Translations under genes and position numbers: made by a program
The notes under the pieces: model-generated
The model's database searches: none
What the model was told of the DNA's origin: nothing
What the model saw: the letters and a program-made list of their open reading frames with translations, nothing else
Shown here: in pieces, positions 15,287 to 23,738 of the stretch
Layout: each line of letters begins with the position of its first letter
Numbering within the stretch: position 1 is the first letter of the stretch
Origin: Alphaproteobacteria bacterium
GTDB taxonomy: Bacteria; Pseudomonadota; Alphaproteobacteria; CACIAM-22H2
NCBI GenBank assembly: GCA_017308135.1
Contig: JAFKFM010000008.1
Coordinates: 62,001 to 126,000, forward strand
Reading direction: 5' to 3'
Length of the DNA: 64,000 nt

Positions 15287-17091
15287 ACGCGAAGCATTCC
15301 AAGCAAACCCTCGATCTCGGCATGATCGGAAACGGCCAGGTCGCCGCGTTGATCGATCCCGAAGGCGCGTTGGTCTGGCTGTGCCATCCGCGCCTGGATT
15401 CCGATCCGATCTTCGGCGCGCTGCTCGATGGCGGTGCGCCCGACGGCGCATGGACGATCGAAGCCGCGGGCACGCGTTCGATCGAACGGCGCTATATGCG
15501 CAACACGCCGATCTTGGAGACGCGCATTGCGTGCGCCGATCAATCGGCGTTGCGCATCGTCGATTTCGCGCCGCGCTTCAAACGTCACGGGCGGATTTTC
15601 CGCCCGCCGATGATCGTGCGCCGGATCGAACCCACATCCGGCACGCCGCGCATTCGCATGCGCATCCGGCCGCGCGATCTTCGCAGCGGCCAGCCGCCTT
15701 CGTCGAGCCAGGGCAGCCATCATCTGCGCTACGCCTTTCCCGGCGGCGGGTTCCGCATCACCAGCGACGCGCCCTTGTCCTATGTGCAGGACGAGATCGA
15801 GTTCACGCTGCTCACACCGCTCACCTTCGTGCTCGGCCCCGACGAAGCGCTCGCCGACGATCCCGCCCATCTGGGCGTCGACTGGATCGCGGAGACCGAG
15901 GCCTATTGGCTCGAATGGGTGCGCTATTTGTCGCTGCCCTACGAATGGCAGGAACAAGTCGTGCGTGCGGCGATCACGCTGAAGCTGTGCCAATACGAGG
16001 ATACGGGCGCCGTGGTCGCGGCGATCACGACGTCGGTTCCCGAGGCGCCGGGCAGTTCGCGCAATTGGGATTATCGCTTCTGCTGGCTGCGCGACGCGTT
16101 CCACGTCGTCTACGCGCTGAACCTGCTGGGGGCGACGCGCACGATGGAGGAATTCATCCGCTTCGCGACCGATGTGGCGGGCGAGTCCGAAGCCGGCACG
16201 CTGCGCCCGCTTTATCCCATCGTCGCGCGCATTCCCCCGCCCGAAGAAGAACTCGCGCGCGCCCAAGGCTATCGCGGGCATAAGCCCGTGCGACTGGGCA
16301 ATGCCGCGGCGTTCCAGGTGCAGAACGACGTTTACGGCAGCGTCATCCTGGCGGCCGCGCAGATGTTCTTCGACGAGCGTTTGCCGCGCATGGGCGATTG
16401 GTCGCTCTATCAAAAACTGGTGAAGCTTGGCCAGCGCGCGCGCGAAGTGGCACTCACACCCGATGCCGGCATTTGGGAATATCGCGGCCGCGCGTCGATC
16501 CACACGCATTCGGCGGTGATGTGCTGGGCGGGGCTCGACCGGCTCGCGCGCATCGCCAAGCGCCTGGGCGACCAAACCGCCGCGCAATGGCGCGCGGACG
16601 CCGACAAGCTGCACGCCGAAATCGTCGCGCGCGCGTGGGATGAAAAGCGCCAAGCCTTCGTCGGAACGCTCGACGGCGGCGAAATGGACGGCGCCGTGCT
16701 CGTCATGCCGATGGTCGGCTTCCTGCGCGGCGACGATCCGCGTTTGCGCACCACGCTCGACGCGATCGAACGCGAACTCGATCTGGGCGGCTTCATCGCT
16801 CGTTACGCGCATGAAGACGATTTCGGCAAGCCGGAGAGCAGCTTCGTCGTGTGCTCGTTCTGGTACGCCGAAGCGTTGGCCGCGGCGGGCGAGGTCGAAC
16901 GCGCGCGCGCCGTGTTCGAACGCGTGATGGGGCAGGCGAGTTCGCTGGGCTTGTTTTCGGAGGACATCCTCGCCGCGACGGGCGAGCACTGGGGAAATTT
17001 CCCCCAAACCTACTGCATGGCGGGCCTGGTCGGCGCCGCGATGCGGCTTAGCCGAGGTTGGCGGGAGGGCGTATGGGACGGCTCGTTGTAG
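15283..17091 (+). CDS. Glycoside hydrolase family 15 (glucoamylase/trehalase-like)
   Basis: A 602-residue (alpha/alpha)6-barrel enzyme. The N-terminal block (LDLGMIGNGQVAALID, LCHPRLDSDPIF) and the core SRNWDYRFCWLRDAF followed by the late WGNFPQTYCMAGLVGAA block are those of GH15 proteins encoded beside otsA and otsB. Some actinobacterial and archaeal relatives are trehalases. Its place between the two synthesis genes suggests turnover or quality control of trehalose, or removal of competing glucans. ATG 15283 overlaps the otsB stop, and its own 3' end overlaps otsA by 19 bases. Confidence 0.88.
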   Translation: MNAKHSKQTLDLGMIGNGQVAALIDPEGALVWLCHPRLDSDPIFGALLDGGAPDGAWTIEAAGTRSIERRYMRNTPILETRIACADQSALRIVDFAPRFKRHGRIFRPPMIVRRIEPTSGTPRIRMRIRPRDLRSGQPPSSSQGSHHLRYAFPGGGFRITSDAPLSYVQDEIEFTLLTPLTFVLGPDEALADDPAHLGVDWIAETEAYWLEWVRYLSLPYEWQEQVVRAAITLKLCQYEDTGAVVAAITTSVPEAPGSSRNWDYRFCWLRDAFHVVYALNLLGATRTMEEFIRFATDVAGESEAGTLRPLYPIVARIPPPEEELARAQGYRGHKPVRLGNAAAFQVQNDVYGSVILAAAQMFFDERLPRMGDWSLYQKLVKLGQRAREVALTPDAGIWEYRGRASIHTHSAVMCWAGLDRLARIAKRLGDQTAAQWRADADKLHAEIVARAWDEKRQAFVGTLDGGEMDGAVLVMPMVGFLRGDDPRLRTTLDAIERELDLGGFIARYAHEDDFGKPESSFVVCSFWYAEALAAAGEVERARAVFERVMGQASSLGLFSEDILAATGEHWGNFPQTYCMAGLVGAAMRLSRGWREGVWDGSL

Positions 17092-18434
17092 TTTCGAACA
17101 GGATCCCAGGACATGGAACCCGCGGCGGCAATGGCGGCGGTCTCGCGGTCGGGTTGAATGCGGCTTTGGCCAAACGGCCTTCGCTGTGGCTGGGCTGGAG
17201 CGGGGAGGTCGCGGAAACGCCGCCGCCGCCCGAGCGCCGGCATTCGCGGCGCACCGAGATCGTCGGCGTGGCGCTCACGCCGGCATTGCACGCGGGCTTC
17301 TATGCCGGTTTCGCCAACAGCATTTTGTGGCCGCTGTTCCACTACCGGCTCGGCTTGGTCGAGTATCGCCGTGCCGATTACGCGGCCTATATCGAGGCGA
17401 ACGAATGGATCGCCTCGGCTTTGATGAACGAGTTGCGCCCCGACGACACGATCTGGGTGCACGATTATCACCTGATCCCGCTCGCCAAGATTTTGCGTGC
17501 GCGCGGTGTCGCCAATCCGATCGGCTATTTTCTGCATATCCCGTTCCCGGCGACGGAGGTGTTCCGCTGCCTGCCGGTCTATCGCGACTTGGTCGAAGCC
17601 TTGGCGCATTACGACCTGGTCGGATTCCAGACGGAATCCGACCGCGTGCAATTCGTCGATGTGCTGGGGGCACCCGACAAGCGCGCCGGCGATGCGATCG
17701 AGATGTTCGGGCGCGTGTTTCAGACCGGCGTATTCCCCATCGGCATCGACACCCAATCCTTCGCCGCTTTCGCCGCCAAGCCGTCGCCCGACGGACAGCG
17801 TTTGGCGGACAATATCGGCGATCGCAAACTGGCGATCGGCGTCGATCGCCTCGATTACTCGAAGGGCTTGCCCAACCGCATCGCCGCCTATGGTGCGTTC
17901 CTGGAACGCAATCCCGATTGGCGCGGCAAGGTGCAGTATCTCCAGATCGCGCCGATCTCGCGCGGCGAGGTGTCGAATTATCGCGCCCTGCGCCGCGAGC
18001 TCGACGGGGCGGCGGGCCGCATCAATGGCAAATACGCCGATTTCGATTGGACACCGCTGCGCTACGTCAATCGCGGCTTCCCGCGCGGCACGCTGGCCGC
18101 GTTCTATCGCCGCGCGCGCGTCGGGCTGGTGACGCCCTTGCGCGACGGGATGAACCTCGTGGCGAAGGAATTCGTCGCCGCCCAGCCGCAAGACGATCCG
18201 GGCGTGCTGATCTTGTCCGAATTCGCGGGGGCGGCGGTGGAATTGTCGGGTGCCTTGACGATCAATCCCTACGACGTGGACGGCATCGCCGACGCGTTGC
18301 AGCGCGCCTTGGAAATGCCCCTGGACGAGCGGGTTTCGCGGTGGCGCGCCGATTTCGACGTGATTTCCACGAATACGGCGGCGTTCTGGTCGGAATCGTT
18401 CCTGTCCGCCTTGGCCGCCGCCCGGACCACCTGA
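17073..18434 (+). CDS. otsA: Trehalose-6-phosphate synthase (GT20)
   Basis: A 453-residue glycosyltransferase that joins UDP-glucose (or another NDP-glucose) and glucose 6-phosphate. Family marks are the N-terminal VVVSNR, the WVHDYHL and FLHIPFP blocks, [11 protein letters not shown] and the late [17 protein letters not shown] 17073 lies behind GGGAGGGCGT and within the end of the GH15 gene, so translation is coupled. With otsB it makes the osmoprotectant trehalose. The N-terminal glycine loop ([10 protein letters not shown]) is present. Confidence 0.94.
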   Translation: MGRLVVVSNRIPGHGTRGGNGGGLAVGLNAALAKRPSLWLGWSGEVAETPPPPERRHSRRTEIVGVALTPALHAGFYAGFANSILWPLFHYRLGLVEYRRADYAAYIEANEWIASALMNELRPDDTIWVHDYHLIPLAKILRARGVANPIGYFLHIPFPATEVFRCLPVYRDLVEALAHYDLVGFQTESDRVQFVDVLGAPDKRAGDAIEMFGRVFQTGVFPIGIDTQSFAAFAAKPSPDGQRLADNIGDRKLAIGVDRLDYSKGLPNRIAAYGAFLERNPDWRGKVQYLQIAPISRGEVSNYRALRRELDGAAGRINGKYADFDWTPLRYVNRGFPRGTLAAFYRRARVGLVTPLRDGMNLVAKEFVAAQPQDDPGVLILSEFAGAAVELSGALTINPYDVDGIADALQRALEMPLDERVSRWRADFDVISTNTAAFWSESFLSALAAARTT

Positions 18435-18557
18435 CCCTGTCAGCCCGGACCATCGAAAATCCGTAAAAATTTCGGAAATTCTTGTCGGAGCCTCGGACCC
18501 GCGTTGTAATCTTACCCCACAAAGGGCGAGAGGATTCGCGCCCGAGGGGAAGCTCAT
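18435..18557. other. Spacer before the chemotaxis operon
   Basis: These 123 bases separate otsA from the chemotaxis operon. There is an AT-rich patch around 18458-18485 (GAAAATCC..TAAAAATTTCGG) with a weak inverted pattern, and TTGTAATC near 18503. I find no convincing -35/-10 pair. The ribosome site GAGGGGA at 18544-18550 lies 7 bases before the ATG of the STAS gene. Confidence 0.3.
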
Positions 18558-18860
18558 ATGGGCGGGGACGCGGCGAACGCGACCATCGAGTTGCCGTCGA
18601 CGGGCGATGCGATCACCGTCGCGGCGCTGAAGACCGAACTGCTGGAACGGCTGGCGGCGGGCGAAGGCGTGCGCTTGGACGCCCGCCATGTCGCCGAGCC
18701 ATCGACCGCGTTGATCCAGACGATCGAAGCGGGGGCCGCCGCCTTCGCCGAGAAGACACTGCCTTTCGGTTTGCTCGAACCTTCCGACGCGCTGTGCGGC
18801 GCCTATGAGACGCTGGGTCTGTTCACGGCGCTGATGTCGCGCATCGTGATGGAAATGTGA
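18558..18860 (+). CDS. STAS-domain protein heading the che operon
   Basis: A 100-residue protein that looks like a lone STAS domain: a beta strand with TGDAITVAALKTELLERL, then VRLDARHVAEPSTALIQTIEAG, where Ser70-Thr71 or nearby sits at the usual phospho-acceptor loop. Similar single STAS proteins open several alphaproteobacterial chemotaxis operons, where they may tune the kinase. It is one base from cheA. The identity as STAS comes from pattern only; no function is proved. Confidence 0.7.
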   Translation: MGGDAANATIELPSTGDAITVAALKTELLERLAAGEGVRLDARHVAEPSTALIQTIEAGAAAFAEKTLPFGLLEPSDALCGAYETLGLFTALMSRIVMEM

Positions 18861-18861
18861 G

Positions 18862-20922
18862 ATGAGCGCCGAGGACCAGGAACTTCGGCAGATATTCCTC
18901 CTCGAATGCGAGGAACTGGTCACGCTGGCTGAATCCAGCGTCGAGACCTTGCGTGCCGCCCCGACCGAAGACGCGATCCATGCGCTGTTCCGCGCGGTCC
19001 ATTCGATCAAGGGCGGGGCGGGGGCGTTCGGGCTCGACCACATGGCGTCGTTCGCGCATGTGTTCGAGACCTATATGGATTTGCTGCGCAAAGGTAAGGC
19101 GACGCTCGACGACGCGGCGGTGGATCTGCTGTTCGACGGCGTCGATGTGTTGCGCCAATTGTCGGACGAGGCGCGCGACGGCGAAAAGGCCTCGACTCAG
19201 CGTTACGAGGCGGCGCTCGAAGCGTTGCGCGCGGCGGCGGGGCTGGAGGAAGATGCGGCTGCCGCCAAGCCGCCGCCCGCCGATTTCGATCCGATGGCGG
19301 AATTCGAAGCGCAGATGGCGGCCGTTCCCGCCGCGGACGAAGCGCCGCGCCGCAAATACAAAATCCGTTTCGTCCCCGGTCCCAAAATGCTGGAAGCGGG
19401 GATCGATCCCTTGCGCATTTTGGGCGTGCTTAAAACGTTGGGCGATCTGCAGGTCGAGATCGCGGGGCAATTGCCGCCGCTCGCCGACCTGAATGCGCAG
19501 ATTTGCGCGTGGTCGTGGACCGGCACGCTGGAAACCGCCGCCCCGCAAGCCGATCTCGACGACGTGCGCGACATGATCGACGATCTGGCGGTGTTCGAGT
19601 TCGAGGGCGATGCCCCGCCGCCCGAATCCGAGAAACCTGCCGTTGCCGCGACCGCCGCCCCGGCGCCCAAGAAGCCGGCGGCAGCACCCGCCGCCGAACC
19701 GGCCAAGCCGCGCGACAAGCCGGTGGCGACCGTCCGCGTCGATGTCCCAAAGCTCGAGCGGCTTGGTAATATGGTCGGCGAACTTATTATTACACAAGCA
19801 TTTTTAGCGCGTCAGGTCTCTGGCCTCGATCCCGAAGCGCATCGCCCGCTGTTCCGCGCCCTCGACGACATGGGCCAGCATATTCGCGAGGTCGCGGATG
19901 CCGCGACGTCGATCCGCGCCCAGCCGCTGAAGGCGGTGTTCTCGCGCTTCGGATCGCTGGTCCGGGATTTGGAGAAAACCACCGGCAAGCGTATCCGGCT
20001 GGAGATCGTCGGCGATCATACCGAGATCGATAAGACGGTGGTCGAGCGGTTGAGCGAGCCGCTGACCCATCTGATCCGCAATTCGATCGATCACGGGATC
20101 GAGAATGCCGAGGGCCGCGCCGCGGCCGGCAAGGACCCGGCCGGGCTGTTGCGTCTGTCGGCCGAGCAGCGCGGCGCGCAGGTCGTGATCGAACTCGCCG
20201 ACGACGGCAAGGGCATCAACCGCGAGCGCGTGCTCGCCAAGGCGATCGAACGCGAATTGGTGTCGCCCGGCGCGATGCTGAGTGACCAGGAAATCGACGA
20301 ACTGATCTTCCTGCCGGGCTTCTCGACCGCCGATCAAGTCACATCCGTTTCCGGGCGCGGTGTCGGCATGGATGCCGTGCGCCAAGTTATCGAGGAAATG
20401 GGCGGGAACGTGGCGCTCGCCTCGCGGCCCGGCGAAGGCACGACGTTTTCGCTGACCTTGCCGCTATCGCTCGCCATTCTCGACGCGATGGTGACGCTGG
20501 TCGGGCGGCAGAATTACCTCGTCCCCATCTCGGCGATCATCGATTGCCTGCGGCCCGAGGCGTCGGCGCTGGTGCGCATGGATGATCGTGGTGCAATGCT
20601 CGCCTGGCGCGGGCAGATCTTGCGCATTCTGCCGCTGGCGACGGAATTCGGTGTCGCGGGGGCGGAACTCGATCCCACGCGCGCGATCCTCATTCTGGTC
20701 AAGCCGTCGGGCGGCGAAACGGTGGCGATTCAGGTCGACGATCTGATCGGGCAGGAACCCGTTGTCGTCAAAAGCCTGGAACGCAACTATCGCAAAGTGC
20801 GCGGCGTGTCGGGCGCCACGATCCTGGGCGACGGGCGCCCGGCATTGATTTTGGATTTGTCGTCGCTGACGGCGGTGGACGGGCGCAATCGCCGCGCCCC
20901 GCGCGCGGCGGCGGAAGGATGA
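18862..20922 (+). CDS. cheA: Chemotaxis histidine kinase CheA
   Basis: A 686-residue kinase that passes phosphate to CheY and CheB in response to receptors. P1 carries the phospho-accepting His47 in AVHSIKGGAGAFG; a P2-like domain lies at about 165-255; a proline/alanine-rich linker at 255-285; the P3 dimer helices (VPKLERLGNMVGEL) near 290; P4 ATP-binding motifs HLIRNSIDHGIE, DDGKGI and GRGVGMD; and a CheW-like P5 at the C-terminus. A short AT-rich, rare-codon patch interrupts the normal codon use in P3 (19761-19820). The stop overlaps the cheW start as ATGA. Confidence 0.95.
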   Translation: MSAEDQELRQIFLLECEELVTLAESSVETLRAAPTEDAIHALFRAVHSIKGGAGAFGLDHMASFAHVFETYMDLLRKGKATLDDAAVDLLFDGVDVLRQLSDEARDGEKASTQRYEAALEALRAAAGLEEDAAAAKPPPADFDPMAEFEAQMAAVPAADEAPRRKYKIRFVPGPKMLEAGIDPLRILGVLKTLGDLQVEIAGQLPPLADLNAQICAWSWTGTLETAAPQADLDDVRDMIDDLAVFEFEGDAPPPESEKPAVAATAAPAPKKPAAAPAAEPAKPRDKPVATVRVDVPKLERLGNMVGELIITQAFLARQVSGLDPEAHRPLFRALDDMGQHIREVADAATSIRAQPLKAVFSRFGSLVRDLEKTTGKRIRLEIVGDHTEIDKTVVERLSEPLTHLIRNSIDHGIENAEGRAAAGKDPAGLLRLSAEQRGAQVVIELADDGKGINRERVLAKAIERELVSPGAMLSDQEIDELIFLPGFSTADQVTSVSGRGVGMDAVRQVIEEMGGNVALASRPGEGTTFSLTLPLSLAILDAMVTLVGRQNYLVPISAIIDCLRPEASALVRMDDRGAMLAWRGQILRILPLATEFGVAGAELDPTRAILILVKPSGGETVAIQVDDLIGQEPVVVKSLERNYRKVRGVSGATILGDGRPALILDLSSLTAVDGRNRRAPRAAAEG
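19761..19820 (+). other. AT-rich rare-codon patch inside cheA
   Basis: Within otherwise GC-rich cheA the codons for the LIITQAFLARQVS stretch are CTT, ATT, ATT, ACA, CAA, GCA, TTT, TTA and so on, nearly all ending in A or T. The protein sequence is a normal P3 helix. The patch could be an internal regulatory site, a start region for a short CheA form (ATG at 19771), or a gene-conversion scar. Only the base composition is observed. Confidence 0.5.
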
Positions 20923-21446
20923 GGGCGGGAACGATGGCCAAGGAAGGCGAGAACGCGGCCGCGAACGCGGGGCAGGAAAGCCAATTCGTCAGCTTCGAAA
21001 TCGGCGGCACGACGTTCCTGATCCCGATCGACCGGGTGATCGAGTTCCGCACTTGGACCGAGCCCACGCAAGTGCCGCACACGCCGTCTTACGTGCGCGG
21101 GATCGTCAATATCCGCGGCGAAATCGTGCCGATATACGACGTCGCCGCAAGGCTGGGGCGCGGGACGACCGATCCGGGCGCGCGCCATGTCGTGGTCATC
21201 GTGCGCGGTCATGAAGGCCGATCCGTCGGGCTGCTGGTCGACAGCGTGACCGATATCGTCGCAGCGCGCGACGCCGATCGCGCCCCGATGCCGACGATCG
21301 AAGGCGGCGACGCCACACCCTTCATGGCGGGCGTGGTGTTCTCGGCCGACCGCATTCTGGGCGTGACGGATGTCGATCGTCTGGTCGAAGAAACCTTCCC
21401 GCACGGCGAATACGCGGCCGCCGAAGGCGAGAGCCCGCCCGCATGA
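20919..21446 (+). CDS. cheW: Chemotaxis adaptor CheW
   Basis: A 175-residue CheW-domain protein that couples CheA to receptors. The domain runs from about residue 20 (QFVSFEIGGTTFLIPI) through the RGIVNIRGEIVPIYD motif to GVTDVDRLVEE near 155. The ATG at 20919 overlaps the cheA stop; an in-frame ATG at 20934 (MAKEGEN) is an alternative start with a GGGA site. The next gene, cheR, overlaps its stop by four bases. Confidence 0.94.
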   Translation: MRAGTMAKEGENAAANAGQESQFVSFEIGGTTFLIPIDRVIEFRTWTEPTQVPHTPSYVRGIVNIRGEIVPIYDVAARLGRGTTDPGARHVVVIVRGHEGRSVGLLVDSVTDIVAARDADRAPMPTIEGGDATPFMAGVVFSADRILGVTDVDRLVEETFPHGEYAAAEGESPPA

Positions 21447-22270
21447 GCCCGCTTTCCAACATCGTCCCGGAACCGCAGGCCGATCCCGGCGATCTCGCGT
21501 TTTTCGCGGATGCGATGCGCGCGCGCACGGGCGTGCAATTGCCCGATACGAAGCGCGCGCTGATCTATCGGCGCCTCGTGCCGCGCTTGCGCGAATTGGG
21601 GCTTGGCTCCTTCGCCGCCTATCGCGCGCGCCTTGCGGACAACGCCGATCCCGAATGGGACGTCGTCGTCAACGCGCTGACGACGAACCATTCGCGTTTC
21701 TTCCGCGAGATCCATCATTTCAAGCTGCTCGACAAGCATCTCGAAAAGCTTTTGAACGCGCGCGCCAAGCGCATCCGCCTGTGGTCGGCCGCGTGTGCGG
21801 GCGGGCAAGAACCGTATTCGATGGCGATCCTGCTGCTGCGCGCCTTGGGCGCGCGGCGCGACGTGGACGCGCGCGTGCTGGCGACGGACGTCGACAACAC
21901 CGCGTTGGACACGGCCGCCGCCGCGATCTATCCGCCCGAAGATGTCGGGCGCTTGCCGCGTTTCGCGCGCGAATATTTGAAGCAGGGCACCGACAAACGC
22001 TTCACGCTGGGCGAACGCCCGCGCAAGCTGGTCACGTTCAAGCGGCACAATCTGATCGGCGACGAATGGCCGATGAAAGGGCCGTTCGACGCGATCTTCT
22101 GCCGCAACATGCTGATCTATCTGTCGGTCGCCGATCAGGCCAAAGTGGTCCGGCGCTTGGTCGATCTTCTGGCGCCGGGGGGCATCCTTTGCCTCGGCCA
22201 TTCCGAAACGGTGCGCGGTTCGCTGCCCCTGGAACGTCTCGAAACCGCGAGTGCCTATGTCCGAATCTGA
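21443..22270 (+). CDS. cheR: Chemotaxis protein methyltransferase CheR
   Basis: A 275-residue SAM-dependent methyltransferase that methylates receptor glutamates. The N-terminal helical domain precedes LTTNHSRFFRE (the conserved substrate-binding region), the SAM loop RLWSAACAGGQEPYSMA, VLATDVDNTALD and the late FDAIFCRNMLIY and LGHSET motifs. It overlaps cheW by four bases and cheB by 14 bases. The receptor encoded downstream ends in a CheR-tether-like motif. Confidence 0.95.
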   Translation: MSPLSNIVPEPQADPGDLAFFADAMRARTGVQLPDTKRALIYRRLVPRLRELGLGSFAAYRARLADNADPEWDVVVNALTTNHSRFFREIHHFKLLDKHLEKLLNARAKRIRLWSAACAGGQEPYSMAILLLRALGARRDVDARVLATDVDNTALDTAAAAIYPPEDVGRLPRFAREYLKQGTDKRFTLGERPRKLVTFKRHNLIGDEWPMKGPFDAIFCRNMLIYLSVADQAKVVRRLVDLLAPGGILCLGHSETVRGSLPLERLETASAYVRI

Positions 22271-23339
22271 AAACAAACCCGCCCGCGTTCTGATCATCGA
22301 CGATTCAGCACTCGTGCGCGAATTGCTGACCGGAATCATCTCGTCCGATCCGCGGTTGACGGTGGTGGGCACGGCGCCCGATCCGATCATCGCGCGCGAC
22401 AAGATCAAGGCGTTGTCGCCGGACGTATTGACCCTCGACGTCGAAATGCCGCGCATGAACGGCATCGAGTTCCTCGAAAAGATCATGCGCTTGCGCCCGA
22501 TGCCGGTGGTGATGATCTCGACGCTGACGCGCGAGGGCGCGGACACGACCTTGCGCGCGTTGGAGCTGGGCGCGTTCGATTACGTCGCCAAGCCCACGCA
22601 GCGACTGACCGAGGCGATCGAGCCGTTGAAGCGCGAGATCTGCGACAAGGTCGCGGCGGCGGCGAAGGCGCGCGTGCGCGGCTTGTCGCCGGCGCCCAAA
22701 CCCGCGCATGCGGCACCGGCGGCGGATGCGTCCGATCCCGCGCGATACGCGGGGCTGGACGTGATCGGGCTTGGCGCATCGACGGGTGGGGTGGAAGCCT
22801 TAGGCGAGTTGCTTTCCGCGATTCCGCCCGACGCACCGAGCATCGCGATCGTGCAGCATTTGCCCGGCGCCTATACGGCGCGCTTTGCGGCACGCCTCGA
22901 CGGGCAGTTGCCGCTGAAGGTCGTCGAGGCGGAGGACGGCATGCCGATGCAGCCCGGTCATGTCTATATCGGGCGCGGCGAGAAGCGCTTCGAAGTGGTG
23001 AAGGGGGCCGGCGGTAAGCCGGTTTGCCGGGTCACCGACGGCGAGAAGGAAAGCGGCCATCTGCCGTCGATCGACCGCTTGTTCGCGTCGCTGGCCGCGT
23101 TCGGGCCGCGCGCGGGCGCCGCTTTGCTGACCGGCATGGGCCGCGACGGCGTCAACGGGTTGAAGCAAATGCGGGCGGCGGGCGCCGTCACCATCGCGCA
23201 GGATCAGGCGACGTCGGTCGTCTACGGCATGCCGCGCGCGGCGATGGAAGAGGGGGCGGCTTCGCGCCAATTGGCGCTGCCGCGGATCGCGGCGGCGCTG
23301 CTGGAAGCGGCGTCGCGCAAATCGGGGGTTGGGAAATGA
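22257..23339 (+). CDS. cheB: Chemotaxis response regulator / methylesterase CheB
   Basis: A 360-residue two-domain enzyme. The receiver domain has IIDDSA (13-18), phospho-acceptor Asp61 in TLDVEMPRM and the AKP lysine near 112. The methylesterase domain starts near 165 with nucleophile Ser175 in GASTGG, followed by QHL with the catalytic His and GMGRDG with the catalytic Asp. ATG 22257 is preferred over a GTG at 22251. The stop overlaps the next gene's start. It removes methyl groups added by CheR when phosphorylated by CheA. Confidence 0.95.
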   Translation: MSESENKPARVLIIDDSALVRELLTGIISSDPRLTVVGTAPDPIIARDKIKALSPDVLTLDVEMPRMNGIEFLEKIMRLRPMPVVMISTLTREGADTTLRALELGAFDYVAKPTQRLTEAIEPLKREICDKVAAAAKARVRGLSPAPKPAHAAPAADASDPARYAGLDVIGLGASTGGVEALGELLSAIPPDAPSIAIVQHLPGAYTARFAARLDGQLPLKVVEAEDGMPMQPGHVYIGRGEKRFEVVKGAGGKPVCRVTDGEKESGHLPSIDRLFASLAAFGPRAGAALLTGMGRDGVNGLKQMRAAGAVTIAQDQATSVVYGMPRAAMEEGAASRQLALPRIAAALLEAASRKSGVGK

Positions 23340-23728
23340 GCGTACCGGCCAGAACGCTGCGGGTCTTGGTTGTCGACGATCAGGCGAGCATGCGCGCGCT
23401 GATTCGGTCTTACTTGCGCAAGATGGGGTTCGAGACGATCGACGAGGCGGATAGCGGCAAGGCCGCGTATCTGGAATTGGGCAAGCGGCCCTATAACCTC
23501 GTCATCTCGGACATGAACATGATCAACGGCACGGGGCTCGAGCTGTTGAAGATGATGCGCGCGCATCCCGTGCTGAAGCGCGTGCCGGTCATCATGGTGA
23601 CGGGCAACAACGATTCCGGGACAGTGCAATCCGTCGTGCAGGCGGGCGTCAACGGCTACGTGGTCAAGCCGGTGGCGCAGGACCAGCTCGAAGCGCGCGT
23701 GACGAAAATCCTCGGACCGCTTTCCTAA
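23336..23728 (+). CDS. cheY: Single-domain response regulator CheY
   Basis: A 130-residue receiver domain with the acidic pair VVDDQ (13-14), phospho-acceptor Asp59 in ISDMNM, the TGNN switch residue region and the conserved Lys in VVKPV. No output domain, so it is the CheY that carries the signal to the flagellar motor or acts as a phosphate sink. ATG 23336 overlaps the cheB stop (ATGA). The Met after the Asp (DMNM) is typical of CheY. Confidence 0.93.
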   Translation: MSVPARTLRVLVVDDQASMRALIRSYLRKMGFETIDEADSGKAAYLELGKRPYNLVISDMNMINGTGLELLKMMRAHPVLKRVPVIMVTGNNDSGTVQSVVQAGVNGYVVKPVAQDQLEARVTKILGPLS

Positions 23729-23738
23729 GGACCGGCTC

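Noticed and set aside
14935-17007. 690-codon open frame antisense to otsB and the GH15 gene
   Set aside because: It is rich in Arg, Ala and His with no domain motif and follows from third-position G/C bias of the real genes on the plus strand.
18435-18557. Sigma54-type promoter before the che operon
   Set aside because: No GG-N10-GC arrangement with the usual flanks was found.
17010-19043. 677-codon open frame antisense to otsA and the start of cheA
   Set aside because: It runs across three real genes and their spacer, and its translation has no family motif.
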